A stretch of DNA of 64,000 bases from Variovorax sp. 679 (GTDB taxonomy: Bacteria > Pseudomonadota > Gammaproteobacteria > Burkholderiales > Burkholderiaceae_C): contig NZ_RXFS01000014.1 of assembly GCF_003952185.1 (NCBI RefSeq), positions 62,001 to 126,000 of the forward strand, in the 5' to 3' direction. Under the pieces are notes generated by a model that had not been told where the DNA came from, searched no databases, and saw nothing but the letters and a program-made list of their open reading frames with translations. The first letter of the stretch is position 1, and every line of letters starts with the position of its first letter. The translations under genes were made by a program, and so were the position numbers. This document shows positions 1 to 9,508 of this stretch, in pieces.

Positions 1-1503
1 TCCGATGGCCTGCCGGTCGGCGGGTTGTGCGAATTCGCCGGCGATGCGCCCGCGCGTCATCACGCCCACGCGGTCAGCGAGCTGCAGCACCTCGTCGAGG
101 TCCTCGCTGATGAGCAGCACCGCCGCGCCGCTGTCGCGCGCGGCGCGCAGGCGCGCATGCACCTCGGCGCTGGCACGCACGTCGAGCCCTCGGCTCGGGC
201 TGTGCGCGAGCACCAGCGTGGGCGACTTGCCGAACTCGCGCGCGAGCACCAGCTTCTGCGCGTTGCCGCCCGAGAGCAGCGCGGCCTTCTGCGCGACCGA
301 GCGCACGCCCTGCACATCGAAGGCGCGTACCGCTTCCTGCGTGTCGCTCTGGATGCGGTTGCGGCGCAGGCGCCATACGGGTCCGTAGCGGCCGGTGTGC
401 ACGCGGCCGATGGCGTAGTTTTCCGCCACCGAGAGACCACCCGCGAGCGCAAGCCCGTAGCGGTCGGCCGGAATGGCGGCGATGCCGATGCCCCGGCGCG
501 CCGATGCGGCCATGGTCTTCAGGTCGCCGTGGCCTTCGAGCCGGATCTCGCCTTCCGTGGCTTCGCCCGGCAGGCCCATGATTGCGCCCGCAAGTTCGCC
601 CTGGCCGTTGCCGCCCACGCCGGCAAGGCCGTAGATCTCGCCGGCGTGCAGTTCGAGGTCCACGCCGTCGAGCACGCGCCGGCCCTCGGGCGAGGCGGGC
701 GTGCGAAGCCCGCGCACCGAGAGGCGCACCGGGCCACGCGATGTGGTCGAAGCCTGGAATCCTTGTGCGGCAATCGATTCGCCCACCGTGAGCTTCACCA
801 GTTCGACCACCGATGCCTCGCCCGGCTTCAGCGTGGCTACCGTGCGCCCGCCGCGCATCACGGTCACGCGGTCGGCATACGTCTTCACGTCGGCCATCTT
901 GTGCGTGACCAGCACCACGGCGGCACCCGCGCGTGCCAGCCCCTGTACCGTCTGCAACAGGCGCGCGGCCTCCTGGTCGGTCAGCACGGCCGTGGGCTCG
1001 TCGAGGATCAGGATGCGCGCGCCGGCCAGCAGCACCTTGAGGATTTCCACGCGCTGCTGCTCGGCGATCGACAGCGCGTCGACACGCTTCGACGGATCGA
1101 TGTCGAAGCCCAGCTCCGCGGCCTTGTTGCGGATATCTCGCGTGATCTCGCGCAGCCGCTCGCCATGGCTCTGGAACTCCGCAGACGGCGGCGCTGTGAG
1201 CAGGATGTTCTGTGCCACCGTGAACGGCCGCACCAGCTTGAAATGCTGGTGGACCATGCCGATGCGGTGCTTCGCCGCATCGCGCGGCCCGGCGAAGCGC
1301 ACCGCGTTGTCGTCCACCAGCAGTTGCCCGGCCTCGGGCGCATAGAGCCCGGCCGCGATGTTCATCAGCGACGACTTGCCCGCGCCGTTCTCGCCCAGCA
1401 GTGCGTGCACCTCGCCCCAGCGCGCGGCGAAGTGGGCATCGGTCAGGGCTGCGAAGCCGTCGAAGGACTTCCGGATGCCGGTGAGTTCCAGCGCGTTGGG
1501 CAT
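1..1503 (-). CDS. ABC transporter ATP-binding protein of the BMP/nucleoside type, 3' end beyond window
   Basis: This is a double-cassette ATPase that would energise uptake of the ligand bound by the BMP protein encoded just upstream. Translation from ATG at 1503 gives 501 residues without a stop, so the C-terminus lies outside. The first cassette has a Walker A GENGAGKSS (about residues 37-45), a Q-loop region and a Walker B LILDEP. The second has a degenerate P-loop (GVGGNGQGE) and the signature LLSGGNAQK. This architecture is typical of sugar and nucleoside importers of the YufO/NupA/RbsA kind. The start lies 23 bases after the BMP stop, so the genes are co-transcribed. The two permease genes expected for the family would lie beyond position 1. 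Confidence 0.9.
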   Translation of the reverse strand, partial: MPNALELTGIRKSFDGFAALTDAHFAARWGEVHALLGENGAGKSSLMNIAAGLYAPEAGQLLVDDNAVRFAGPRDAAKHRIGMVHQHFKLVRPFTVAQNILLTAPPSAEFQSHGERLREITRDIRNKAAELGFDIDPSKRVDALSIAEQQRVEILKVLLAGARILILDEPTAVLTDQEAARLLQTVQGLARAGAAVVLVTHKMADVKTYADRVTVMRGGRTVATLKPGEASVVELVKLTVGESIAAQGFQASTTSRGPVRLSVRGLRTPASPEGRRVLDGVDLELHAGEIYGLAGVGGNGQGELAGAIMGLPGEATEGEIRLEGHGDLKTMAASARRGIGIAAIPADRYGLALAGGLSVAENYAIGRVHTGRYGPVWRLRRNRIQSDTQEAVRAFDVQGVRSVAQKAALLSGGNAQKLVLAREFGKSPTLVLAHSPSRGLDVRASAEVHARLRAARDSGAAVLLISEDLDEVLQLADRVGVMTRGRIAGEFAQPADRQAIG

Positions 1504-1526
1504 GAGGTGCTCGGCTCCCTGATCGC

Positions 1527-2636
1527 TTACTTCTGCGTGACCACGCCCTTGACGAACCAGTCCATCTTCCAGAGATCGGCGTCCGACAGCACGGCACCCT
1601 TGGCCACGCGCTCCTTGCCGTCGCGGTCGGCGAGCGGGCCGGCGTAGACCTGCTTGCCCTTCATGATCGCGTCGCGCTCGGCGGTGATGAGCGCGGCCTT
1701 GTCCTTGGGCACGGCGGGGCCGAAGCCGGCGATGTCGGTGCCGCCGTCCTTCATCTCGATGAAGGCGCCGTACTGCGCGGGCTTCCAGTTGCCGGCGATG
1801 ACCTTCTTGAGCTCCGGCGTCAGGAATCGGTCCCACACCCACACCGAGGAGCACAGCGTGGCCTTGGGCGCGAACTGGCGCAGGTCGCGGTGGTGGCCGG
1901 TACCGTACACGCCGCGCTCCTGCGCGACGATCTGCGGCGTGGGGCTGTCGACGTGCTGGCCGATCACGTCGGCGCCCTGGTCGATGAGGGCGGCGGCCGC
2001 CGCGCGCTCCTTCACGGGGTCGTTCCACGCGCCGGTGTAGATCACGTTGACGGTGGCGTTCGGGTTCATCTTCTGCGCGCCGAGCGCGAAGGCGTTGATG
2101 GTCCAGTTCACCACGCCGAAGGGGTTGGCCGCGACGAAGCCGAGCTTGCCGGTCTTGGAGGCCGCGCCTGCGGCCATGCCGCAGAGGTACTGGCTCTCGT
2201 AGGTGCGGCCGTAGAACGATTCGAGGTTGCTGCCGTTGGTGGTGCCCGAGCCGTTGAGGAAGGCCACGTCGGGGTACTTGGCGGCGAGGTCCTTGAAGCT
2301 GTCGGAGTAGCCGAAGGCGGTGCCGATCACGATGTTGGCGCCGCGCTGGATGAACTTCTCGGCCGCGGGCTTGATGGCCGACGCGTCCTCGGGCACGTTC
2401 TCCACGAACTGGATCTTCTGGCCGATCTCCTTCTCGATCTTCACGCGGGCCTCGTCGAAGGCCTGCGTCCAGCCGCCGTCGTTCTTCGGGCCGAAGTAGA
2501 GCATCGCGATCTTCGGCTTGTCCTTCAGCGTGAAGCCGTCGGCCGCCGCTGCGGGCAGCGAGGTGAAGAACGCGCCGCCGGCCGCGATGGTCATCGCTAG
2601 GCCCAGGCCGGGAGTGAGGGTGCGCAGCTGCTGCAT
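1527..2636 (-). CDS. BMP family ABC transporter substrate-binding protein
   Basis: This is the periplasmic ligand-binding component of the ABC importer. The 369-residue product has a cleavable signal peptide (residues 1 to about 32, ending AAAAD). The mature part starts with the family-typical stretch KIAMLYFGPKNDGGW, followed by RGANIVIGTAFGYSD and DVAFLNGSG. BMP proteins (BmpA, PnrA, Med) mostly bind purine or pyrimidine nucleosides. No lipobox is seen, so it is probably soluble. It lies third in a leftward operon (oxygenase, VOC, BMP, ATPase). Its place in a sigma-54/RutR-type regulon favours a nucleobase or nucleoside ligand; that is inference. Confidence 0.92.
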   Translation of the reverse strand: MQQLRTLTPGLGLAMTIAAGGAFFTSLPAAAADGFTLKDKPKIAMLYFGPKNDGGWTQAFDEARVKIEKEIGQKIQFVENVPEDASAIKPAAEKFIQRGANIVIGTAFGYSDSFKDLAAKYPDVAFLNGSGTTNGSNLESFYGRTYESQYLCGMAAGAASKTGKLGFVAANPFGVVNWTINAFALGAQKMNPNATVNVIYTGAWNDPVKERAAAAALIDQGADVIGQHVDSPTPQIVAQERGVYGTGHHRDLRQFAPKATLCSSVWVWDRFLTPELKKVIAGNWKPAQYGAFIEMKDGGTDIAGFGPAVPKDKAALITAERDAIMKGKQVYAGPLADRDGKERVAKGAVLSDADLWKMDWFVKGVVTQK

Positions 2637-2708
2637 GGAACTACCTTTGAGTGGAGGCGTTGAGTTGACGAACGGAGGGGAAACGGGAGAGGAGGGGAGC
2701 AGCGCGCG

Positions 2709-3095
2709 TCACATCATGAAGTTGATGCGAAACACATTGCCTTCGGGATCGAGCAGCACCGACTGGTACCAGTTGTAGTAGGTGACGTACGGCGGCTTGA
2801 CGAGCGTGGCGCCGACTTCGAGCGCAACGGGCACCATGCGGTCGACGTCGGCCTGGCTGTCGACGTCGATGTTCAGCAGGAACTTCACGCCGCGCGTATC
2901 GGAGAACTCGCTCAGGTGCAGCAGCTCGTAGGCATCGAGCGCGTTGAAGCCCAGGCTCGACTTGCCCGTGTCCAGTCCGCGGAAGATGGGCGAGCGGATC
3001 GCCTCGATCTCCTTGAAGCCGAACACGCGCTGGTAGAAGCCGCTGAGCGCGACCACGTCTTTTGCGAAGACGTTGACGTAGGAGAGATGGGCCAT
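2709..3095 (-). CDS. VOC (glyoxalase/bleomycin-resistance fold) family protein
   Basis: This is a 128-residue single-domain vicinal-oxygen-chelate protein. It begins MAHLSYVNVFAKDV and ends LLDPEGNVFRINFMM, both typical of the fold, whose members bind a divalent metal and act as isomerases, dioxygenases or binding proteins. The start at 3095 is 14 bases after the stop of the upstream oxygenase gene, so the two are probably translated from one mRNA. It may process the oxygenase product, but nothing in the sequence identifies a substrate. Confidence 0.8.
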   Translation of the reverse strand: MAHLSYVNVFAKDVVALSGFYQRVFGFKEIEAIRSPIFRGLDTGKSSLGFNALDAYELLHLSEFSDTRGVKFLLNIDVDSQADVDRMVPVALEVGATLVKPPYVTYYNWYQSVLLDPEGNVFRINFMM

Positions 3096-3109
3096 GAGTT
3101 CGGATGGGC

Positions 3110-4111
3110 TCAGGCCGTGACCTTGGTGCCACCGAAAGTCGTCTGCTTGACGAACTTCGAGGTGAGGTGGTCGCCCGAGGAGATGGGCGCGTACTTGGCC
3201 TCTTCGCCCGGCGCGAGGCAGCTCGGCAGGCACTCGACCATCGCGTCGTAGTTCGGCTGGTGGAAGAACACCAGCGACTGCCGGCGGTTGGTGCTCGCCA
3301 CCTCGAAGGGCGGGTTGATCACGCGGTGCAGCGTGGACACCCACTGGTCGTTGGTCCACTGCATCATGAGGTCGGCGATGTTGACCACCAGGCCGCCCTC
3401 GACCTGCGGCACGTCGACCCACTGGCCGGCCTTGTTGAACACCTGCAGGCCCTTGTCGTCGGGCAGCACGATGGTGAGGCTGCCGTAGTCGCTGTGCGCG
3501 CCTGCGCGCAGCTGGCCGGGCAGAGGCTGCTCGCGCTGGGGCGGATAGCTCAGCACGCGGAACATGCTGATGTGCCTGTCGATCTTGTCGTCGAAGAAGA
3601 ACTCGGGCAGCGACAGGCCGAGCGCGAAGACGCGCATCAGCGAGCGCGAGAGATCGCTCATCGCATCGAAGTAGCCCTCGTAGGCTTCGCGGAAGCCCTC
3701 GATGGGCGGCCAGCTGTTGGGCTCGAAGTGCGGGCCTGCGGCGGGGCCGCGGTGGTAGTCGTCGTCGGGCACGTTCGAGGGGCCGACCGAGAACGATTCC
3801 TTCAGGTCGCCGGGGGCCGCCTCTTCGAGGCTGTAGGAAAGCCCTTCCTCGCCCACGGCGCTGTAGCCGCGCACGGCATCTTCGCGCGGGCGATCGACCT
3901 TGCGCTTCTCGCCCAGCGGCATGTCGAAGAACTTGCGCGAGAGCGAGGACACGCGCGAGATCAGTTCGGGCGAGATGCCGTGGTTGGTGATGACGAGAAA
4001 GCCGATGCTGCGGCAGGCTTCGTCGACTTTCTTCGCGACCTCCGCCTTGCCTTCGGCGGTGCCGGCGAAGTAGGGCGCTAGATCGATGATGGGGACGGAA
4101 AGCAGGGTCAT
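3110..4111 (-). CDS. 2-oxoglutarate/Fe(II)-dependent oxygenase, isopenicillin N synthase-like
   Basis: This 333-residue non-haem iron oxygenase is the first gene of the transporter operon. The N-terminal DIOX_N region starts VPIIDLAPYF with ITNHGI at about 41-46. The C-terminal 2OG-FeII domain shows the iron triad H206-x-D208...H262 and the 2-oxoglutarate-binding R277-x-S279. The start at 4111 is preceded by GAGGA at suitable spacing. The gene has a sigma-54 promoter and an adjoining RutR-like operator. The same superfamily includes fungal thymine 7-hydroxylase, so hydroxylation of a pyrimidine (or purine) base is an attractive guess. Only the family assignment is secure. Confidence 0.85.
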   Translation of the reverse strand: MTLLSVPIIDLAPYFAGTAEGKAEVAKKVDEACRSIGFLVITNHGISPELISRVSSLSRKFFDMPLGEKRKVDRPREDAVRGYSAVGEEGLSYSLEEAAPGDLKESFSVGPSNVPDDDYHRGPAAGPHFEPNSWPPIEGFREAYEGYFDAMSDLSRSLMRVFALGLSLPEFFFDDKIDRHISMFRVLSYPPQREQPLPGQLRAGAHSDYGSLTIVLPDDKGLQVFNKAGQWVDVPQVEGGLVVNIADLMMQWTNDQWVSTLHRVINPPFEVASTNRRQSLVFFHQPNYDAMVECLPSCLAPGEEAKYAPISSGDHLTSKFVKQTTFGGTKVTA

Positions 4112-4145
4112 GGCAGGTTCCTCTTGCTTGGCATGCCTTTCGCCA

Positions 4146-4161
4146 TGCAACGTCTGTGCCA
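4146..4161 (-). promoter_or_regulatory. Sigma-54 promoter of the oxygenase/transporter operon
   Basis: The minus strand reads TGGCACAGACGTTGCA, a perfect match to the -24/-12 consensus TGGCACrNNNNTTGCw. It lies 35 bases upstream of the ATG at 4111. Sigma-54 promoters need an enhancer-binding activator such as NtrC. Half-site-like GGTGCG sequences occur at 4202-4207 and 4265-4270, but no full NtrC dyad is obvious. Confidence 0.8.
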
Positions 4162-4163
4162 GT

Positions 4164-4179
4164 TGGACCAAATGGACAA
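4164..4179. promoter_or_regulatory. RutR-like operator abutting the sigma-54 promoter
   Basis: On the minus strand the site reads TTGTCCATTTGGTCCA. It matches the E. coli RutR consensus TTGACCAnnTGGTCAA at 12 of 14 fixed positions. It begins two bases from the -24 element, in the intergenic region shared with rutR, so it could control both the oxygenase operon and rutR. Confidence 0.65.
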
Positions 4180-4322
4180 AACCCATCCGTCGCGTCAGCA
4201 TGGTGCGCATTGCCGCGCTGTGATGGCGGTTGCGGCGCAAGGCGATGCATCGCGGCCTTACAGTGGTGCGCTGTGCTGTCTGCCGAATCACGATTGAACG
4301 AACAAGGGAAGAGCGAGGGAAG

Positions 4323-5027
4323 ATGCCGAAGACCAAAGCGCTGGCCGCGAGTGCCAGCAAAGAGAGCCCGGTGCGCAAGCGCGCGAAGCCCGCGGTGCGC
4401 AGCGCGTCCGCGGTGAACCGGAGGCTGCGCCAGATCGAGGACAAGCGCAGTGCGATCCTCGGCGCGGCGCTGGGGCTGTTCTCCCGCTTCGGCCTGCATG
4501 GCACGTCGATCGACCAGGTGGCGGCGCGCGCCGACGTGTCGAAGAGCAACCTGCTCTACTACTTCGCGAACAAGGAGGAGCTCTACGTCAACGTGCTGCG
4601 CGACCTGCTCGCGCTGTGGCTCGAACCGCTGCGCGGCTTCAGCGCCGAGCAGGACCCGGCCGAGGCCATCGGCGACTACATCCGCCGCAAGCTGGTGATC
4701 TCGCGCGACCGGCCCGATGCATCGCGGCTCTTCTGCCTGGAGATGATCCAGGGCGCGCCGCTGCTGCGCGACGAGCTCGACCGCGAACTGCGCACGCTGG
4801 TGGAGAAGAAATCGGAAGTGATCCGCGCGTGGGTCGAAGCGGGCAAGCTGGCGCCCGTGGACCCGCATCACCTGATCTTCGCGCTGTGGGCGGTGACGCA
4901 GCACTACGCCGACTTCGGGGTGCAGGTGCAGGCGCTGTCGGGGCACACGCTGGAGGACGAAGGATTCTTCGAGCGCGCGGTGGAGAACGTCCAGCGCATC
5001 GTTCTCCAGGGCATCGTGCCGCGCTGA
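4323..5027 (+). CDS. rutR: TetR-family pyrimidine-responsive regulator RutR
   Basis: This 234-residue TetR-type repressor/activator is predicted to sense uracil or thymine. The helix-turn-helix lies around residues 40-90 (AALGLFSRFGLHGTSIDQVA, then SKSNLLYYFANKEELY). The C-terminal ligand domain resembles RutR (SRLFCLEMIQGAP, FALWAVTQHYADFGVQV). An N-terminal Lys/Arg/Ala-rich extension of about 25 residues makes it longer than E. coli RutR. ATG 4323 is chosen over the upstream in-frame ATG at 4230 because AGGGAAG precedes it and homology begins shortly after. It converges on rutF with 9 bases between stops. Predicted target sites lie at 4164-4179 and 9447-9462. Confidence 0.9.
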   Translation: MPKTKALAASASKESPVRKRAKPAVRSASAVNRRLRQIEDKRSAILGAALGLFSRFGLHGTSIDQVAARADVSKSNLLYYFANKEELYVNVLRDLLALWLEPLRGFSAEQDPAEAIGDYIRRKLVISRDRPDASRLFCLEMIQGAPLLRDELDRELRTLVEKKSEVIRAWVEAGKLAPVDPHHLIFALWAVTQHYADFGVQVQALSGHTLEDEGFFERAVENVQRIVLQGIVPR

Positions 5028-5036
5028 ACGGCAGGT

Positions 5037-5588
5037 TCAGTGTTGCGGCGGCGCCGCGATCTCGTGATAGCGCCGGTCGAAGTAGATCAACCCCTGGGCC
5101 GCGCCACCGATGGCTATGGAGACCGCCTCGCAGAACAGCACGTCGTGCGTGCCCGCGCTCGTTGCATGCATCACGCGGCAGTCGAAGGAAACTGCCGCGT
5201 CGTCGAGCATCGGCGAACCGGTGGTCTTGCGGCTCCAGTTGCCGGCGGCGAAGCGTTCGTCCATTGGCGTCTTGCCTCCGAACAGTGCGGAGAGAGACTG
5301 GTGCCCGGCGGCCAGCACGTTCACGCACAGCACGCCATTCGCCTTGAACGCCGGGTACACCGAGGCCGAGCGGTTCAGGCACACCAGCAGCGTCGGCGGC
5401 TCGTCGGTCACGCTGCACACGGCCGATGCGGTGAAGCCGGCGCGGCCTGCCGGGCCATCGGTGGTGATGATGTTCACCGCAGCGCCCAGCCGCGCCATCG
5501 CATTGCGGTAGTCGGCCTTCTGCAGGCCGGGCGGCAGGCCGGCGGGGTTCGGCGAAGCGGGGTGGGAGGCCATGGCGTTGTGCAGCAT
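5037..5588 (-). CDS. rutF: Flavin reductase RutF
   Basis: This 183-residue flavin:NADH reductase of the HpaC/RutF family supplies reduced FMN to the RutA oxygenase. Typical sequence includes YRNAMARLGAAVNIITTDGPAGRAGFTASAVCSVTDEPPTLL (split across the FMN-binding fold) and the C-terminal GLIYFDRRYHEI. The start at 5588 is preceded by GGAG; an internal ATG at 5573 is the alternative. It is the last gene of the rut operon, 14 bases after rutE. Confidence 0.93.
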   Translation of the reverse strand: MLHNAMASHPASPNPAGLPPGLQKADYRNAMARLGAAVNIITTDGPAGRAGFTASAVCSVTDEPPTLLVCLNRSASVYPAFKANGVLCVNVLAAGHQSLSALFGGKTPMDERFAAGNWSRKTTGSPMLDDAAVSFDCRVMHATSAGTHDVLFCEAVSIAIGGAAQGLIYFDRRYHEIAAPPQH

Positions 5589-5602
5589 GTCGTGCGACTC
5601 CT

Positions 5603-6199
5603 TCAGGCCAGCACGCAGGCCTCGTCGAAGGGCAGCCGCGGCAGGCGGCCGAACACCTTCGACGCGTCGCCGTGGCCGAGGTTGATGAGGAAGTTGACGG
5701 TCCAGTCGGTGCCTTCGAAGAAGGCCGCATCGACCTTCGCCTTGTCGAAGCCCGACATCGGACCCGCGTCGAGGCCGACCGCGCGCGCCGCGAGCAGCAG
5801 GTAGCCCGCCTGCAGGCTGGCATTGCGAAAGGCGGTCTCGTGCGCGGCCTCGGGGCTGCCGGTGAACCAGCTGCGCGCATCGGCATGCGGGAACAGCGTG
5901 GGCAGCCTGTCGTAGAACTTGCGGTCCCACGCGGCGATGACCGTGACCGGCGCTGCCATGGTCTTGTCGAGGTTGCCCTTGGAGAGAGCCGGTGCGAGGC
6001 GCTGCTTGCCTTCGGGCGTGCGCACGAACACGAAGCGCGCGGGCGAGCAGTTGGCCGAGGTGGGGCCGAGGCTCGCGAGCGAGTAGATCTGCTGCAGCTG
6101 TGCGTCGGTGACGGGTTCGCTGGTCCAGCCGTTGTGGGTGCGTGCGCCGGTGAAGAGCAGCGACAACGCTGCGTCGTCGAGTGTGGTGATGGAGGTCAT
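5603..6199 (-). CDS. rutE: Malonic semialdehyde reductase RutE (nitroreductase fold)
   Basis: This 198-residue nitroreductase-family enzyme is predicted to reduce toxic malonic semialdehyde to 3-hydroxypropionate at the end of the Rut pathway. Family marks include LFTGARTHNGW, YSLASLGPTSANCSPARFVFV and MSGFDKAKVDAAFF. Its length is close to E. coli RutE (196). The ATG overlaps the rutD stop by four bases, which indicates translational coupling. Confidence 0.93.
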   Translation of the reverse strand: MTSITTLDDAALSLLFTGARTHNGWTSEPVTDAQLQQIYSLASLGPTSANCSPARFVFVRTPEGKQRLAPALSKGNLDKTMAAPVTVIAAWDRKFYDRLPTLFPHADARSWFTGSPEAAHETAFRNASLQAGYLLLAARAVGLDAGPMSGFDKAKVDAAFFEGTDWTVNFLINLGHGDASKVFGRLPRLPFDEACVLA

Positions 6200-7002
6200 G
6201 CTGGAACGGCGGGTGCGCTGACCCGCGAAAGAAAGTCGAGCAGGCTTCGGTTGAAGGCTTCGGCCCCGGTCACGCTGTGAGCGTGGCCGCCGTGCGGAAC
6301 GAAGTGGAGCGTGACGTCGCGCAGGCCATCGGCCAGGCGCTGGGAGCAGGTCCAGGGCACGAGCGCGTCGTCCTTGGCGGCGGCGATCAAGGCAGGAGCG
6401 GTGATGTCGGCGAGGCGCGTGTCGATGTCGAAGGCGCGCAGGGCGGCGATGCGCGCTCGCATGTTGGCTTCGCCGGGGAAGTGTGCGAAGGCGTGATCGA
6501 CTTCGTCGGCCACGCGCTGCGCGTGCTCGGCAGCCCAGGCTGCGGGGTACAGGAAGATCGGCTGCGCCTCGACGTATGCGCGCGGACCGCATGCGCCCAG
6601 CAGCGCGAGCCGCGCATCGAAGCAGCGCGCCGAGTGCGGATTGGGCTTCGACCACGCGTTGACGAGCACGAGGCTCGCGATGCGCGAAGGGGCATCGAGC
6701 GCGAGCTGCAGGCCGACGAGGCCGCCGAGCGCATGGCCCGCGAAGTGGCACTGCGAGGTGTTCGTCGCGTCGAGGATCTCGATCACGTCCCGGGCCATGT
6801 CCGCGATGGCATAGGTCTCGGGCAGCGCGGCGGGGCTGCGACCCGTGCCGCGCTGGTCGTAGGCGATGACGCGATACCCGGCGACGATCAGCGCGCCGAG
6901 CTGCGGCTGCCAGAACCCGGCCGAGCCGCCGAGGCCCGACGACAGCAGCACCGTGGCTGCCGCACCGGACGGTCCGTGCACCTCGTAGTGCAGCGCGCTC
7001 AT
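6196..7002 (-). CDS. rutD: Aminoacrylate hydrolase RutD (alpha/beta hydrolase)
   Basis: This 268-residue alpha/beta hydrolase accelerates hydrolysis of aminoacrylate to malonic semialdehyde and ammonia. The nucleophile elbow reads GHALGG, with Ala where classical members have Ser, as also found in characterised RutD. The general fold is clear (LSSGLGGSAGFWQPQ, AYDQRGTGRS, PHGGHAHSV). ATG 7002 lies 5 bases after the rutC stop. It sits fourth in the operon, overlapping rutE. Confidence 0.93.
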   Translation of the reverse strand: MSALHYEVHGPSGAAATVLLSSGLGGSAGFWQPQLGALIVAGYRVIAYDQRGTGRSPAALPETYAIADMARDVIEILDATNTSQCHFAGHALGGLVGLQLALDAPSRIASLVLVNAWSKPNPHSARCFDARLALLGACGPRAYVEAQPIFLYPAAWAAEHAQRVADEVDHAFAHFPGEANMRARIAALRAFDIDTRLADITAPALIAAAKDDALVPWTCSQRLADGLRDVTLHFVPHGGHAHSVTGAEAFNRSLLDFLSRVSAPAVPA

Positions 7003-7007
7003 GAGGC

Positions 7008-7400
7008 TCAGGCCTTCTTGCCGACGTGGGCGATCGAGGCGATCTCGATCAGCGCATCGGGCTTCACCAGGCCGCACTGGATGCAGTAGCGCGCGGGCTT
7101 GGTGCCGGGGAAGAACTCGGCATACACCGCGTTGATCTTCGCGTAGTCGGCCCAGTCCTTGAGCATGATCTGGTTGAAGGTCACGTCGTCCATGGTGCCG
7201 CCCGCGGCCTCGACCACGCCCTTGATGATGGTGAGCACATGGCGCGCCTGTGCGGCTGCGTCGCCCACGTGCACCACGTTGTTGTCCTTGTCGAAGGGCA
7301 GCGTGCCCGAGACGTAGAGCACGCCGTCGGCGAGCGTGCCGGGAACGTAGGGGGCGAGCGGTACGCCGGTGCCGGGCGGGATGATGGCTTGCTTGGGCAT
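7008..7400 (-). CDS. rutC: RutC, RidA/YjgF-family deaminase
   Basis: This 130-residue RidA-family protein acts on 3-aminoacrylate or its peracid in the Rut pathway. It opens MPKQAIIPPGTGVPLAPYVP and has VLYVSGTLPFDKDNNVV and the C-terminal KPARYCIQCGLVKPDALIEI. The length matches the family (about 128). GGAG precedes the ATG at 7400. It lies 23 bases after rutB. Confidence 0.94.
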   Translation of the reverse strand: MPKQAIIPPGTGVPLAPYVPGTLADGVLYVSGTLPFDKDNNVVHVGDAAAQARHVLTIIKGVVEAAGGTMDDVTFNQIMLKDWADYAKINAVYAEFFPGTKPARYCIQCGLVKPDALIEIASIAHVGKKA

Positions 7401-7423
7401 GGAGACTCCTTCGTGAAGAAAAA

Positions 7424-8215
7424 TCAGGCGATGGCCGCTTCGGCCGGTGCGTGTCGCGTAGTGGAGGCGGGCGCGAAGACGCTGCAGAAGTGGTCCACCG
7501 TGGAGACCCATCCGAAGAAGGTTTCGACGTTGTAGACCGATGCCTTCTGGATCGCGGGTCCGCCGAGCTCGTGCGTGGCGTCCTCGAGCATCACGGCGAA
7601 GTATTCGAGGTGGAAGGCGTCGCGCAGCGTCGATTCGACGCACACGTTGGTGGCGATGCCGGTGAACACGAGGTTGCGGATGCCGCGCGCGCGCAGCGTG
7701 CTGTCGAGCGTGCTGTTGAAGAAGCCGCTGTAGCGGGTCTTCGGCACGACGATGTCGCCGGGCTGCGGCTTCATCTGCTCGATGAGTTCGTAGTCCCAGC
7801 CGCCCTTGGCGAGAAACTTGCCCTGCAGCTCGGGCTTCGCGCGCATGGTTTTGAGCGCGTTCGACTTGTGCCAGTTCGGTGAGCCGGGGCCACCGGCTTC
7901 CACGTAGGCCGCATCCCAGCCGTTCTGCAGGAACACGACCAGCATGCCAGCGGCGCGTGCCGCCGCGATGGCGCGCAGGATGCCGGTGATGGTGCCCTGC
8001 GCGCCGGAGATGTCGAAGCCGGCCGAGTCGACATACCCGCCGATGGAGGCATAGGCGTTCTGCATGTCGACGACGATCAGCGCGGAGTCGGTCGGGTGCA
8101 ATGCCAGCGGTTCTGGCTGCGCGGGCAGCACCAGCGGCGCGGGTGCACCGGGCAGGCGCGGAGCACCGACCGGGACGTTCGATGTGAGGGTTGTGTTGCG
8201 TGCGGGAGTGGTCAT
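7424..8215 (-). CDS. rutB: Ureidoacrylate amidohydrolase RutB
   Basis: This 263-residue isochorismatase-like cysteine hydrolase cleaves ureidoacrylate peracid, releasing CO2 and ammonia. The triad is visible as D50 (VVDMQNAY), K159 (VPKTRYSGFFN) and C192 (GIATNVCVEST). It is longer than E. coli RutB because of a Pro/Ala-rich N-terminal segment of about 40 residues. It starts 16 bases after the rutA stop. Confidence 0.94.
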   Translation of the reverse strand: MTTPARNTTLTSNVPVGAPRLPGAPAPLVLPAQPEPLALHPTDSALIVVDMQNAYASIGGYVDSAGFDISGAQGTITGILRAIAAARAAGMLVVFLQNGWDAAYVEAGGPGSPNWHKSNALKTMRAKPELQGKFLAKGGWDYELIEQMKPQPGDIVVPKTRYSGFFNSTLDSTLRARGIRNLVFTGIATNVCVESTLRDAFHLEYFAVMLEDATHELGGPAIQKASVYNVETFFGWVSTVDHFCSVFAPASTTRHAPAEAAIA

Positions 8216-8231
8216 GCTGCGCTCCTTCCCG

Positions 8232-9344
<1,113 letters not shown>

Positions 9345-9378
9345 GGAAGGGCTCCTGTTGCGAGGTCGAAAAGCTCCT

Positions 9379-9394
9379 TGCATGCGCCGTGCCA
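9379..9394 (-). promoter_or_regulatory. Sigma-54 promoter of rutABCDEF
   Basis: The minus strand reads TGGCACGGCGCATGCA, which matches the TGGCACrNNNNTTGCw consensus with one mismatch (A for T before TGCA). The invariant GG and GC doublets keep correct spacing. The E. coli rut operon is also nitrogen-controlled, so the promoter type is expected. Confidence 0.8.
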
Positions 9395-9446
9395 GTTGGA
9401 TAAATCTTTCTAAATCAACGACTTACGAAAAATTGGCTTTCATGTT

Positions 9447-9462
9447 TTGACCATTTGGTCCA
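9447..9462. promoter_or_regulatory. RutR operator upstream of rutA
   Basis: The sequence TTGACCATTTGGTCCA matches the RutR consensus TTGACCAnnTGGTCAA at 13 of 14 fixed positions. It lies about 53 bases upstream of the -24 element, between the core promoter and the putative enhancer site, where bound RutR could interfere with DNA looping. Confidence 0.8.
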
Positions 9463-9508
9463 AAACGGAGCAGGCGATCCGACAGGTTTGCGGCAGCACG
9501 GTGCGGCC

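Noticed and set aside
74..1597. A 507-codon minus-strand frame at the left edge
   Set aside because: The true product in the neighbouring frame shows Walker and signature motifs of an ABC ATPase. This frame is Arg/Ala-rich noise.
6690..6750. Loss of the catalytic serine in RutD (GHALGG) as an inactivating mutation
   Set aside because: Known RutD proteins also carry Ala at this place, so it is a family trait.
9391..9402. GCCAGTTGGA shared with 4159-4168 as a dispersed repeat
   Set aside because: It is explained by the common -24 sigma-54 element and its flanking bases in two co-regulated promoters.
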